This document shows, piece after piece, positions 23,311 to 35,517 of a DNA stretch of 64,000 bases. Within the stretch, counting starts at the first letter, position 1. Every line of letters starts with the position of its first letter. Under the pieces are notes generated by a model. It did not search any database. It was not told where the DNA came from and saw only the letters and a list, made by a program, of their open reading frames with translations. The translations under genes and the position numbers were made by a program. The DNA is from Trileptium ribeirensis (Eukaryota > Nematoda > Enoplea > Enoplida > Thoracostomopsidae): positions 1-64,000 of the forward strand of contig JASANE010028247.1 in the NCBI GenBank assembly GCA_030248225.1, in the 5' to 3' direction.

Positions 23311-24379
23311 ATATTAAGGCAATATGTGTGGTGGGTACTTCAGTATAAGGCAGTCATAAAAGAAAAAGTTTCGTGGTTGTATTCCTCACCTTTTGTGCTG
23401 TACTAATTGTGTGATCCAACGTTAGCATTTTAAAAGTTGGAAATTCCTAAACTTATCAGGGACGTGGTAGGAGGTCAAGATGCTTAAAAACTAACCATCA
23501 CACAATCAACCAATATTTTTTGGTTAGTTTTCAGTAACTCGAGTTTTGACCGATTCGCTAGATGCAACGCTACGCAATGACGTCCACCACGTCGACACGT
23601 AAAAAGTACAAATTTTAAAGGTTTGTATCAACATCACTAAAGCTAAGGACAACTAGTATCAAATACAACAATTTAAGAAGATAATCATGCTCGACTGTAT
23701 CGCTTTGACGATACAGATTTATAATAGTTAAGCGTGATTAAACAGTTTTACGATTTGTAATTTCAGCTAAATTAAATATTTTGTTTATATATTCAAATCT
23801 GCCTTACTATAGCAGTGCCAAGCCATGGAATTAACGAACAGAATTAATTTCATCTTAGAACTATCCGATATGAACGAATATATAATTAGTGCTATAAACT
23901 TGAAACTAAGATATAAAAATTGTAAATGCCCTTGTTCGGCGAGAACTTTGCACAGGGGTGCAGCAATGATTTGAAAAGTGACGGGAGAGCTTCGTAGGAC
24001 AGCTCTAGACAAAATAAAATGTAAAAAGCTGAAAACATAAAATGCAACATCGTTTTAATTCTGGCCTTATTAAATGATTATATTTTGAACAGTGTGGGAT
24101 TGTCCCCCACTTAAAAAATGGAGGAACCAGTCCTTTTATCTGCGCCCATGACTTTACAGGTCCTCTTAATTTAACGTTATATTAATTCCAAAAGGACATG
24201 CAAAATAGAAGATAAAATTGTGGAGCTTTATTGGAATTGTTTATGTGAGTATTACAACCCGTGTTTAGAAAATAATTTTGCGCGCCGGACAACGCCAATG
24301 TAATAGCTCCCGGATGCTGTAGCATTTAAAATTGTTTGTTAAGAAAAAATTATAGTATGACAACGCATAGCATGACATT

Positions 24380-24695
24380 AAAGATTTGTACGTACGGTTG
24401 GTAGGAGTTTAAAAGGTGCGATAGCACAACACAGATAAATAATTAATTTTGTACGCACAGTTGGCTATGCTGCAGCTGAGTTGTAATAATGCTAATCTTA
24501 AAGTAGTAATTGTAGCATAGGCAGCTGTGCATTCAAAGATTTGTACGAACGGTTTTGATGATATGAAACGAATGGAGTAGCACAAGTTTGAACGAGTTAC
24601 TGTTCGTTAAAACCCTTAAACGCACAGTGTGTATGCTACAACTAACTCGTAATGTAGTCTGTCGTGCTTTTAAAGATTTGTAGGCACGACTTTAA
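24380..24695. repeat. Diverged tandem repeat, about 145-bp period
   Basis: The phrase AAAGATTTGTACG followed by a GGTT/CGAC word recurs near 24386, 24535 and 24675. A phrase of the form ACGCACAGT...ATGCT lies between them. Identity is low, so the array is old. 23320-24380 otherwise holds nothing I can name. Confidence 0.5.
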
Positions 24696-24699
24696 TCTG

Positions 24700-25570
24700 A
24701 TATCACACAGGTTTAGCTGTTTTTGTGGCATTACCCTGTATTCGTACCAGCTAAACATCTGATATATATATTTTAATACACTGTCAAATACATTGACATT
24801 ACAATGCATATATTTTTCGGCCTTTGAACAATTTTCAAATTAACGTCATATATTTTTGACGCTTTATATTACTTCAATCCAATTTGATGTTGATTGGCAA
24901 CCACATGATTGTTGCAAATGTTGTTAATTGAATTTGCAATAAATGTATAATAAATTATTTTTACAATGTTTTGTTTTGTTAAAACAAACAACAAAATTAT
25001 TATATGCTTAAAATGCTTTACAGATTTTGTCGCCTCAGTGAAAACTGAGTTAAATTTTAGTAGTTTCGAAACGTTAACAGTGTTTGACAGCACCGTTCAG
25101 GTTTCACAAATTGTGCGATATTGTTAAGAAGGAACTCTTTGCAATAGCATTTTTATCGAGCTAAACGCAACGAAATTGGAGCAACCCATAACGCATTATC
25201 GTTCATGAATTGTGAGGTGTAATATATTTTTGGGAAATTAGATGTCATGCAACTGTACAATATAAGTGTTCTGGGTATTTTCTTTTATTGGACAGTACAC
25301 AAATTAGTGTAAGATATATACCTGATATGATAAAAATATGTCAATTGGTAGGGATCTAACTTCCCAGAACGGAGTGCATATTTATTGGGCACACATATCG
25401 ATGACATTCATTATACGACTGTGTATTGTGTGTATGCGGTTATCCTTGTCTGATGATATAAACATGACATTACCGTCTGACGACAAATGAACTGTTAATT
25501 TTTTAAGTGTTCACCTATAAAGTATTGAAAAATTGTAACCAGCGAATTTCAAGGATTTTAAAAATCGTTT
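24700..25570. other. No gene seen
   Basis: AT-rich DNA; the open frame at 24869-25093 (-) has no splice-site or domain support. Confidence 0.4.
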
Positions 25571-25578
25571 TGACTTAC

Positions 25579-25719
25579 GACACTGCCGCAAATTTTCAAA
25601 TTGTCCGCAACAAGGCTTGCAATAATTAGTACCACCGTCACTACATATTTGTGACCGATGCTCAGGTTTGCATTCGACATAGTGTCTGTGGCTTTCGGAT
25701 AAAATGTCGCAATATTTTG
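25579..25719 (-). CDS. Cysteine-rich extracellular module exon, Kazal-like
   Basis: The acceptor AAATTACAG|CA and the consensus donor GTGTC|GTAAGT bound a 141-nt exon that enters after codon position 1 and leaves after position 1. Such symmetric 1-1 exons typically carry one extracellular module. It encodes 46 complete codons with seven cysteines spaced C-x12-C-x8-C-x7-C-x2-CC-x8-C. The centre, ICSDGGTNYCKPC, resembles the Kazal motif 'VCGSDGxTYxNxC', with ten residues between the third and a later cysteine as in Kazal inhibitors. The extra cysteine and missing Gly make the assignment tentative; a related disulphide module is possible. No partner exon was found on the minus strand nearby. Confidence 0.5.
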
Positions 25720-25849
25720 CTGTAATTTGCAGTAGATATTTCAACTGACCGTGTAAAGATATGTTCTTAATGATAAAGCTGACTTGACCTGTAATAAACC
25801 ATGTTGTTGTTGAATTGCGCAACTGTGAGCAAAACAATTGAATAACTCA

Positions 25850-27830
25850 CTAATTACAATGAATCTTGCTTTAGGTTGCTATTCCTTGTGTAAAAATCAA
25901 ATATGACAGTTAAAATCATAATATACATTCAATCGTTAACACGTTCCAGTAGGTTGACTCACTATAACGTAAGGTCTTCCGTGTCCCGTGTTTTCTTTAT
26001 TTAAGAAGTTAAAGTCACACCCATTTATTTCATTGAAGTTGTAAATTGACGAAATGTTATTATTATTGGTTTGTTGGCGAATTTTATTATTTCTTCAGTA
26101 ACTTGTGTAATTTCGAAGGATTATTTAACTACAAAACTTTAAATTTTTGTACATTTTGGTACATTTTAAACATTCACAAGAACGTTGATAAAACATTTTA
26201 TTGTAAATTATTAATGCAAATACTAATCATACTGATAAATGAATGCAATCGTACAGAAGTAATGGACACCAACGGAAGAGATTTACTACATTTAATGTCT
26301 TTTCAAAGAGCAGCTTGACATCGTTACATTGACCTTAGTTGTATAACCTAAACCTAAAGAACGATGAGCGTATGACTGTGATGCCATTTGTAGATTTTTT
26401 CTCCAATTTGAAATAGACTTGGTTTGTTTAACCCATCAAAACCAATAACGCCACTTAAAATTTGTTCTCAGCTTCTATTAACGTGCAACCAGTACTGGAC
26501 TCTACGGGCCTAGAATGATTTTCATTTGAGTATGATATGCACCCTTGTCCCAAATCCCACATGCTGAGAGAACCGCGTAGCAAAATCTTATATACAATCT
26601 TATTGAGGTTATTTGCTCTTCAAAATGAGCCCATTTCGACTCAGATATCTACATCTATTGTCGTGCTACAATTCGTAACGTGACTTATTGCACCCCGTCG
26701 GGACCCGACGTGAGTCTCTGTAGCCCGCCCCGCTTTTTGGAGGAAGATGTTGAAATCGTCCTTCAAGCCCAGATAGGGATTTCAAACTTTCAAATGAGAT
26801 ATCGTGCGACTCAACCCGCAAAAAGTTGAGTTATGCGTGTCCCTTTAAACACCGAATAAAACACAGTCAAATTTCACCCCTGTCACGCTAGTGAGAATTT
26901 TTCGCTTGGCTCGTTTTACTCACTACAATCAGAATTCGACATGCTACTTCGTACAAATACATTCCATTTTTACGAACGAGTTTAATGTTCTTATGTCGAC
27001 ATGTCGTGAACAAGGTGTGGTGGCTTAGCAATAGCATTTTATACAAATTAAATCATGATATAAATTTGTGTGTATTCCCTTCGCATGTTTGGCATCGGTC
27101 AGGATTTTAATATATTTATCGGCTGACGAATCTTTTGGCCGATGAAGAAGGAGGATAATACGCAAAATCATTCTGTGAGGATAATACAGAAAATTATTTA
27201 TTGCGTCTTGTAGGTAACCAAATTCTACACTCAAACCGATGCGTCGCTAGCACTAGTCTAATTTTATCCTGTAAAAATTACTATAATATATATTTCTAAG
27301 TGACCGGCAACGAAACCGTCGGCCAGCAATGATGATTGTTATCCTACGCCATGTAACTAACGTAATGATTATGCACTGTGAACATATGAGTCATTGGTCT
27401 TTAATACGTTACATTTTGTAATAACAAAACAGATCTTTCAGAATATACACCTCCAGCCCGAAAATTGTTAATTTTGAAGAAACACAGTTACTTTCGGTAC
27501 TACTGGACTTAATTCGTGGAGACAGTTGAATATCACCATAGAACCATACTTATGACGAAAAATTTTAGGATTTTTATATACCATTCGATGAGCTGATTTA
27601 AATAGTGTCAAAATCAGCTGATTTCTTGGGTTCACATGCTAGAGAAGGCTTAGGAATTTAATTTAGTGGCCGTAGCTACGTATTCTATTAATAAATTGAA
27701 CTAATCGCTCATTTACACTCAGCTCGTCAATTCGGTTCTAATGGTATATTAAAGTATATATGTACTGAAATTAGATTGGTCTGCGAGCTATGACCGAGAA
27801 GACCCAACAAAATTAAATCAATTTTGCACT
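25850..27830. other. Intergenic, no supported gene
   Basis: A GC-rich patch at 26690-26770 includes the hairpin CGTCGGG-AC-CCCGACG (about 26697-26712) and looks like repeat debris. Open frames at 26046-26318 (+) and 27025-27234 (-) have no supporting signals. Confidence 0.4.
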
Positions 27831-27859
27831 AACATTGTAATTAACCTGCAGTCTCCTCA

Positions 27860-28045
27860 TACCTAGCTCCAAACGATAATCGAAGAAACGCCTTGTCAGC
27901 CTGAAATATAACATTGTTTGAACTGTCTTCCCGAACAGGCAGAGATATACGCATAATAATGCAGTTGAAGACGCGTAGATTTAAACGCACCCAATAGAAA
28001 AAATTAGCGAAATATCTTGATCGGTTGCTGAATAAAGTGTTACAA
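27860..28045 (-). repeat. Old interspersed repeat, copy A
   Basis: Read on the minus strand, TTGTTGTAACACTTTATTCA, then TTTTTTCTATTGGGTGCGTT and ACGCGTCTTCAACTG align with 56655-56800 on the plus strand (TTGTTGCAACTCTACTAA, TTTTTTCTATTGGGTGCCTT, ACGTCTCTTCAACTG). Similarity covers about 150 bp with many differences. The open frame across it is a by-product. Confidence 0.6.
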
Positions 28046-28434
28046 CAAAATTTCAAGAATTACATAGTTATATATAACGTAAATATTGTGAGCACTAGCT
28101 ATGTGATCTTTTTTTGGTTAATTTTTATTAAATACTTGAAATTTTGTTTTTCATTTTGAACAGGTATGATCCGATCCAGAATAGTACCTATCAAAATCTA
28201 TGTATGATTTCTAGACGACGCGTTTCTTGCCTACAATTTGACATTGTATGCGAGCACTTCATTCTTGAGCTCGGAAGTTACAGGAATGAAACGCACATTT
28301 TTCGGAATTAATGTCTGCTATTACCCAGGGTAAACCTAACGGCAATTAAATGGTATATTATATCCATAGTACATAAAGTTTTGTTCAGTACACTAGTCGG
28401 CTCATACGGGCGGTAGCCGGTTGCCTTGGTTCAG

Positions 28435-28680
28435 CCAAACCAACTGCGCTACTTCTATCCGGTGCGCAACAGTACTTGCATACGGCGTGTGAACATTGTT
28501 ATAAATAGCCGCGTGTTTCCTGGTCAGTTCAGGCTAAATCCTATTCTTTTGGACACAATCAACGTAACTGAAATGCTTGTATTTTTTGTATTATTGGATC
28601 CTAGTTTTTTTACCAACATTCACTACCGTGAGTACGTGCAATTCCACAACCATTGTGAACAAGATTCTGTGTTGCTACTG
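28435..28680 (+). CDS. Possible exon of an extracellular protein (82 codons)
   Basis: An open frame runs from an acceptor-like GCCTTGGTTCAG| to a donor-like CTACTG|GTACGT, phase 0 at both ends. It is richer in GC than its flanks and protein-like, with two N-glycosylation sequons (NST, NVT) and few Lys. Text such as LRYFYPVRNSTC and HYREYVQFHNHCEQ suggests a secreted or ectodomain segment, but I know no family for it. No neighbouring exon was found. Confidence 0.3.
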
Positions 28681-29194
28681 GTACGTAAGGCACACGCGTC
28701 AACATAATGTCAAATACCTTGCGGGGAATGTCTGTCTCTGATTGCTGCATGCAAATATTACAAATTTCCTGCACAAATACCGTATGTCACTGTAAACAGC
28801 TACAACTATGTTCAGCTGTAACCATTTGCCAATAATTTTACGGACTTACTTCTATTTCGTGGGGTAAGTGTGGTAGGGTTCACAAAATTCCAATAAGTTT
28901 ACATTTGCAAACATTCTGCGGAATTACGAATTAGTCTTTTAAATGAAAAAAGAAGCTAAAATAAGCACGCTTCGAGTTAAGCGTACTTAGGCGCACATAT
29001 ATCATGCGCAGCTTTAACTTTCCATTTTCCATTAAGTTTTTTTATGAGAAGAGTCTGCGATACGAAATTATAGAAGCTTGAATGAATGACCTCATCACGG
29101 GGCACTGAATTTCAGGCAAGCTTTCCTATTTTCCAAATCTATTTTAGTTACAAAAACTTGCTCTCCACTGATATACATAGTATTGTTCCGGCGT

Positions 29195-29440
29195 GTAACT
29201 GGCGTAGTGGTCACGAGTACACATCTCATAAAACCGTTAGGTCGCGTGTTCAAACCCTTTCTGTGGCATTAACGTCTTGGGCAAGCCGTTAATGCTACAT
29301 TTGTTCAAAGTACCCACCTCTAGATTGGGCACAAGCTTGCTCTGTAGGGAAACTGGGTTTCCATGGCGGACTGGCATCCCTTAACAGATTGTGGTTTGAT
29401 AAGTGTGATTCTTAAATGTCGCAAAATGGGAGATCGGCAT
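29195..29440 (+). repeat. tRNA-derived SINE with conserved core
   Basis: The A-box ACTGGCGTAGTGGTC and B-box GCGTGTTCAAACCC lie at tRNA spacing, followed by CTTGGGCAAGCCGTTAATGC and then CTTGCTCTGTAGGGAAACTG and GGCGGACTGGCAT. The 'cttgggcaagnncttaa' phrase and a gggaaactgg core are familiar from tRNA-derived SINEs of many animals. The 57.7-kb copy shares TAGCTTGCTCTGT. The open frames at 29086-29292 and 29363-29569 belong to it. Confidence 0.65.
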
Positions 29441-29974
29441 CAGCACAATCCCATAGACATTCGGGGATTTCGATTTTTAGTATTATATAAAAGACAAAAT
29501 GAGTCATCCTCACAATATAAAATTGGCCTTACTGAGGAAACCTACATTAACAACGTAGGCTCTTTGTAGGACTCTATTTGCCGTACTATAGACATTTCAA
29601 AGTTGTTTTGCTACAAAAATACAATTTTCAACACAAACACTATTTATATATTGGGGAAAAGAGGTTGACAGCAAAACCATTTGGACGTTATAATTTAAAA
29701 TAACAAAGATGTTATGTTGATGTCGTAAATCTTTTAGTAGTTTTTGTGCAATCATAATATATACACAATTTTATAACGAATTGTTATTACTGGAAAATAG
29801 AGTTTAATGTATGTATACCGTGGTGATTATCGTCTATTCGCATTCACGTACGTAAATAACCATCTATGTACAGGCATTATAAGAGGCATACAGATACACT
29901 TTAGTGAACTACACAATGTAACAAAATAAAAGTTGATCATGTTTGTGTTATGTTAGAGAGTTGAGATATAAGTA

Positions 29975-30010
29975 ATAATAATAATAATAACAAAGTCCCT
30001 GAACATTTTT
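29975..30010 (-). mobile_element. Trinucleotide retroposon tail (minus)
   Basis: On the minus strand, GACTTTGTTATTATTATTATT has the look of a LINE/SINE 3' tail, like the plus-strand tail at 32170. Confidence 0.4.
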
Positions 30011-30224
30011 ACAAACATATAAATAACTCAACGTTATTACAGTGCTGTACTTTTTTTGTGCCGAACTGTGTCAGTTACTAACCCTCAAATAATGGAACTT
30101 AGGTTATCGCTTTGGTCGGACATTAATGATTGAGGGTAATTGTTAATCAGAGAAATACCACAAGCCGTACCGGTGCTGGTTGAATCAAACTGAAAAGAAG
30201 ATATTCGTCTACTTCACCTACTCC

Positions 30225-30475
30225 ATTTTGCAAAATCTGTATCACGTTAGTTGAAGATGGGTCAAGATGAAAACGCAACTGTATGTACAGCGAAAGTTGT
30301 GACGGAATGTTAGCCTGATATTGCTGCATTCCCCACACTAGTGTGTTTTATATACTGCAGCTGTATAAAATCGGTATCGGTTTTAGACGAAGACGAGAAC
30401 CCAACTGGATGTCAAAGTAAAATTGTGATAGAACAGTCCCTTCATATTGCAACATTCCCTACGCCGGATAGTACC
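30225..30475. repeat. Diverged tandem duplication (about 120 bp)
   Basis: GATGAAAACGCAACTGTATGT ... GTTGTGACGGAATGTTAG ... ATTGCTGCATTCCCCAC near 30265-30340 recurs as GACGAGAACCCAACTGGATGT ... ATTGTGATAGAACAG ... ATTGCAACATTCCCTAC near 30390-30460. The open frame at 30147-30338 (-) is a by-product. Confidence 0.55.
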
Positions 30476-30489
30476 CTCATTTCACTGAT

Positions 30490-32025
30490 AAACTAACAAA
30501 AGGTTCATTTCCTACTGTAGTATTATAGTAGTGTTTTAAATAGATCTACTATACGTTCACATTTTACAGACTGCTATTCACATACATTTTGCACTCCACA
30601 TGCCACATTACATACATACTAAACATGTGTGTTCCTTATGTGTGAAATCTTATGCAAAATCTTATGTGATCTTTAGTTATTAAGATATGATTTATAGTTT
30701 CGGTGTACATGGATTTTCACATGGAGGAATGTAGGAAAAATGTTTTAGTTAATTTGAAATTACCAATTAAGCAAGCAATAATACATGTCTGTGCTAAATA
30801 CAATAGATAGACTGTATTAATTAAATTTGAAAAAATAAGCATAGAAAACATTCGCGTTTCCGTTAGAAAAGCTATTAGTATAACACATTAAATACTCAGC
30901 GCCTGGGTCGGCGAATTCACAACTGCTGTAAAAAATTGAACTTTAATGATACTTGAAAAAGGAAGCAAAAACAAAAAGCAAAATCAGAATTAGAAATCCT
31001 ACATATTAAACGCTACAAGATGTAATTAGAAAAGGACAGAAATTCCCTTGAACCGTCGGCGTCATAACCTTAAGCTTGGACGTAGCAGAAAGCAGTAAAA
31101 GGCACGGCTAGGGTCCTGTATCTGTGCTGCAATATCGTATATTAATAATGGGCTGTCTATTCTTCAAAGCTGTGGATTTCATACAAAAATAGCATATTTT
31201 CCTTGAATTAAACGCACTAAATGTTTGACATAGATTTTGAACAAAAAGATGTATCTAACTAAATGTCATTCACGCACCCTGTTTATTTATAGGTTTTTTA
31301 GCCCTAATAATAAAACAGAATCCGCGATATATATCCCATCAAAAAGGTGTTAGTGGCCACGGATTTTTTATGTACTGCAGCTCTTAAAATTCAATGTCTA
31401 ATGAACTGAATACTTTGTTTTAACAGTCGAATTGATAACCAGAATGATGGTCTTCACACGCAAAAAGCTAACCAATTTACAACATAATACAAATTTTATT
31501 CATTTCCTATAGTATATACGTTTACTGCAGTGATCTGCTTTCTAAAACGCGTTGGTATAACTCAAGAATGAATATCATTAAACAGCGTCCGCACGGCATG
31601 CTTACTAGTACGCTGCCATATATTTTTATGGCAAGATACATTTAAACACGAAAATGAACAATATTACGGCAGAATGGAGGGAATCCTCGTATTGTATAAT
31701 TGTAATAAAAATGATAACGAGTTTAGGGCCAAGAATGCGGATTTGAAATAAATTTTCTGTACGATCTCAACTTTTATAAATATGATTCGCGGTTTTAAAA
31801 TGCAAAAATTCTGGTACTAGTGTTTTACGTATTTCACAGCAACGCTGTGCTTGTACGCCCATAAAAATTTGGTCGTTCTTTCATTGTTATTGCAATAAAA
31901 CAAGACAGTAATAATAGTTATTGGAAATAAATGCTGTCGCAAAGATGCACACAACAGAGTTAAATATGTCACAGAAATAAATGTGCATATATAAACCTAA
32001 ATTCCATGTTGTGTGTGAGCTTTGG
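30490..32025. other. No gene seen
   Basis: AT-rich DNA. A slightly GC-richer patch at 31035-31125 has no frame with splice sites. Confidence 0.4.
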
Positions 32026-32029
32026 GTAG

Positions 32030-32197
32030 AGCCTTTCTGCATGTATTATTTGTCATCGTCGACCGTTTTAAGGTAGGCACCTCTGCTAAATTATAATTGC
32101 ACATAGATGATAGCACCGTGGCGACGTGTACGAGCTGTTGTGCTCTGTTCAGAAGACCTAAAGCCTGAGCCTTGTTATTATTATTATTATTATCATT
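32030..32197 (+). mobile_element. Retroposon 3' end with (TTATTA) tail
   Basis: GC-richer text ending AGACCTAAAGCCTGAGCC is followed by TTG(TTA)n at about 32172-32192. It has the form of a LINE or SINE 3' terminus; its upstream extent is unclear. Confidence 0.45.
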
Positions 32198-32199
32198 CT

Positions 32200-35100
32200 G
32201 GTAATATTTGCGCTAGACATTGACGAATGCGTATTAACTGCTGCTGCTACATCAGTTGACTGACAGCCGCAAGAGAAACCGGCGCTATAACTGAAATGAA
32301 CGCTGGATACGCACACCGAGGTACCACGTGCTTCAAGGCAGGTAGGCAGATAAAGTATATACAGCTTTTAAATGTACTCACTTTTATCTCGTTTCTATCG
32401 ATATGATTCAGTGAGATGTAAAATTTGTGAAATAAAACAAAACAAATAAGTACCACTTCGCACGAAATTACAAATTTTTGACTGCTTTCATTTCAACATA
32501 AAAATAATATCTAAATTGCATAAAAATGTAAAACACGGTTGTTGCTACATACTGGTTTTGAATATGTCCAAGTTGAGATAACGTTAGCACGAAAACAAAA
32601 ATCTCAACACCATTTCAACAAACACTGCCTCAAATTCTCAAACAAACACTGGTTGAATCAAGTTCCGACGTAAACGCTATATTAATTTTTAATCTTATAA
32701 GCCCAGATATAAAAATGCTATGAATGCCAACGACAAATATACTGATTGCCAGGAAAATACACTAACTGACAATATTGCTCAACATTTTCAGTCAATATAT
32801 ATTACAACTAGTGGTTTACAATACATCTGCTTAATAAACTTGCGATGTGGGACATAAAGGAAACAACAATGCACAGATTTATGTAAGTTACTCTAAAGAA
32901 CCATAACTGGGATGTTAATGCGAGTAATATTGCGGCTAAGAGACAAACACGGTAAAACTTTGCAATCGCCGAAAATAAAGAATTCCGCACAGATCGTCTG
33001 TCCTTCAAATTACATTTGTTTAATGAATTTTCTCATAAAATTCATACCCACATACCTGCCTTAACATATTGTAACTATTAAGTGAAATTATTATAGTAAA
33101 ATAATTAGGTAATATTGTTTAGAATGTACCATTTAGGCAGCTAAGCCGACAGACATTTGACAACTATGATATATTAAATATTTGTTTATTATTTAGCAAG
33201 CCGAAAAATTAATTCCTGATCTATGTGAACGTGAAAGCCGTAAATCAGACTACCGTTTTCCGTAAATTTAAGTACATAGAAAAATATAATACATATCATT
33301 ATATCAATTTCTGACGCAGTTACAGCATAATATGCCGTATTTATTAGATAAACATAAAAGTCAATATTCTTCTTTACATAGAAGATATTTAGACGGCCAA
33401 CTTTCGGCATGTGTGGGTAACCATGTGATTTTGAATATTTCGTGCAGAAGATATAAACCGACTCATTTACGCAACTTATATACAAATGAAATATATATTT
33501 GAAGTCATAATAGTACTGAAATGTGACAGGGTTAAAATAATAACATCTAAAACATAAAATCATCAACATGCAGACACCAAAAAGCTCACAGTTTATCACG
33601 CAAATCCTGCCATAATCCACAACCTATAGCTAGTGAACATAATTAGTATAGATTGCTCACTTTCACAACCGATACTTTAGTCTTATTATTCAACCAATAT
33701 GATTTCGAATTTGAAAGCATCATTGCAACAAAGTACTACATTTATTTAATGAACACACGACATATCAAATCAGACAAGCACGCTTATTCAACGTTACTCC
33801 GGCAACATGCCACATACCTATGCTGTGAATTTGTACAATAATTGTCAAGGTAACACACTAACATCGTCGTTTTGAAATATATATTCATTTATGTATATAA
33901 TAGTTTTAAATCCGCATATAAAACCCGAGGTTTGTGTATTAAATATATCAATATCCCTAAAGCAACGAGCGAGTTTATATATACCGACACTACCGACAAT
34001 TTTTAAATACAAACCATATCCCCAAAGGTATGTGTTTGTCCTGCCCTTGAGACGTTGAAATATTTATTAAATGTGCTCCAAATGCGCGAGCGAAGCGTGT
34101 CGAACAACTATTAAGTATTACCGATGTATGGGACGCAACATATCTAACTAGTTATATATGTCTAGTCTATAGCAAGGAGCACAGATTTTGAAACTATGGC
34201 TTTCATGTCTGTGGAACAGGTGAGTTATATATACGAGACCTAAAGCTCGTATTGAACGGACAGCTACTACAGTCTATATATATAAGTATATACCTAGACA
34301 AAGAAAATGACTCAGCTTTTAGCTAAACCTGCACTATCAGGTAAACATAGCTAAAATTGAAACTGGGTGATTTTTAGGTTTGCGGTTCCGGTTAAACAGT
34401 ATTCTTTACTTAATTTAATGGGTTAATATTAAAATTATAGTCACTGCGTCGTGATCAAAACATTGTGGAGGACGTGTTGTATGGACACGAGGTTTCACAT
34501 TTTCTGACATTCTAAAATATTATGTTGGCTTCAAAATTATATATGTAAACAGCTTTGTTCATATAGTTAGGATTTAATTTAAAAAATTCTCTCAGCTTTT
34601 AGTTTGTAGGATTCTAGTCTACAGTATAAAATTCAAAACCAAAAAATTAATTATAGCTGCGGCAAATAAATTTTTCAAACCAACTAGCGCCTTTATGGCT
34701 TCAAAGATATAATTGACCACATGCGCTATCATTTAAAAACATCCTATTTCTTAGCAGAACACAGAGTTTTTTCATAAAATTAGATTCCATATTCATGGCC
34801 CCAAGGCGCGTTTATATCTACCAATCATATTTCGATGAGTAAACTTCTCTTCACATAGCTTAACATGATTCTGAAATATTAAAATGAAACTTCGCTACAG
34901 TAGCTAGCTGCACTGCTTCAACAAAGCATATTTACGCAACAACTAAATCACCAAATTGAAATGTTATTTCCAACACCGTTGAGCGTTTAGTGCACTAATT
35001 TCGAGAAGATGCGCAATTTTTCTATCAATCCACAGCTTTATAGGTAAGAAGCATGGATAACTCGTTACGCTATTACACTGCAAACTTAGTTGTTTTTTAC

Positions 35101-35515
35101 AGCTGTTAACCATATCCAAATTGGAGGTTGCAACGCCGACGGCTCTAACGCATTTCTATTCTTTAAGAATTATAGTCATGTATCCGCTAATATAATGACA
35201 ATTTGTTAGTTGATATTTATTGAGATCTCTAATTCCGGTTCTCTTTTTTGATCTTTTATTTGTTTTTTCAAGTATCGATGTACTATGATATAGGAGTATT
35301 ACTATAATATATTTCTAAAACAAAACAAATATTTTGCGCCCTTTTCGTCGTAAAATTTAATAAATCTTTACGGGATGGATAAGGCTGCCCACAAAAGTGG
35401 TGCAACCATCAGGAGAATTTTAAATAATCATTTAACAAAATATTTAAGATATGTATCGATCAACATCAACCGATTTATATATTTGAAAAAAGTGCTTGGA
35501 AGTTACTACGGGACT
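32200..35515. other. No supported gene
   Basis: Two frames were considered. A 143-codon frame at 33189-33620 (-) is rich in Tyr, Phe, Ile and Cys, as translated AT-rich DNA would be. A frame ending at 32247 (-) finishes with a hydrophobic tail (FISVIAPVSLAAVSQLM) behind a pyrimidine-rich tract, but its acceptor is weak. Neither is called. Confidence 0.4.
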
Positions 35516-35517
35516 GA

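Noticed and set aside
26697..26712. CGTCGGG hairpin as a terminator or RNA structure
   Set aside because: It is short, isolated, and more likely part of a GC-rich repeat fragment in a eukaryotic genome.
33189..33620. 143-codon open frame on the minus strand, the longest in the window
   Set aside because: Its composition (Tyr, Phe, Ile, Cys) is that of translated AT-rich DNA, it has no domain, and one frame of this length is not surprising in 64 kb of such DNA on two strands.
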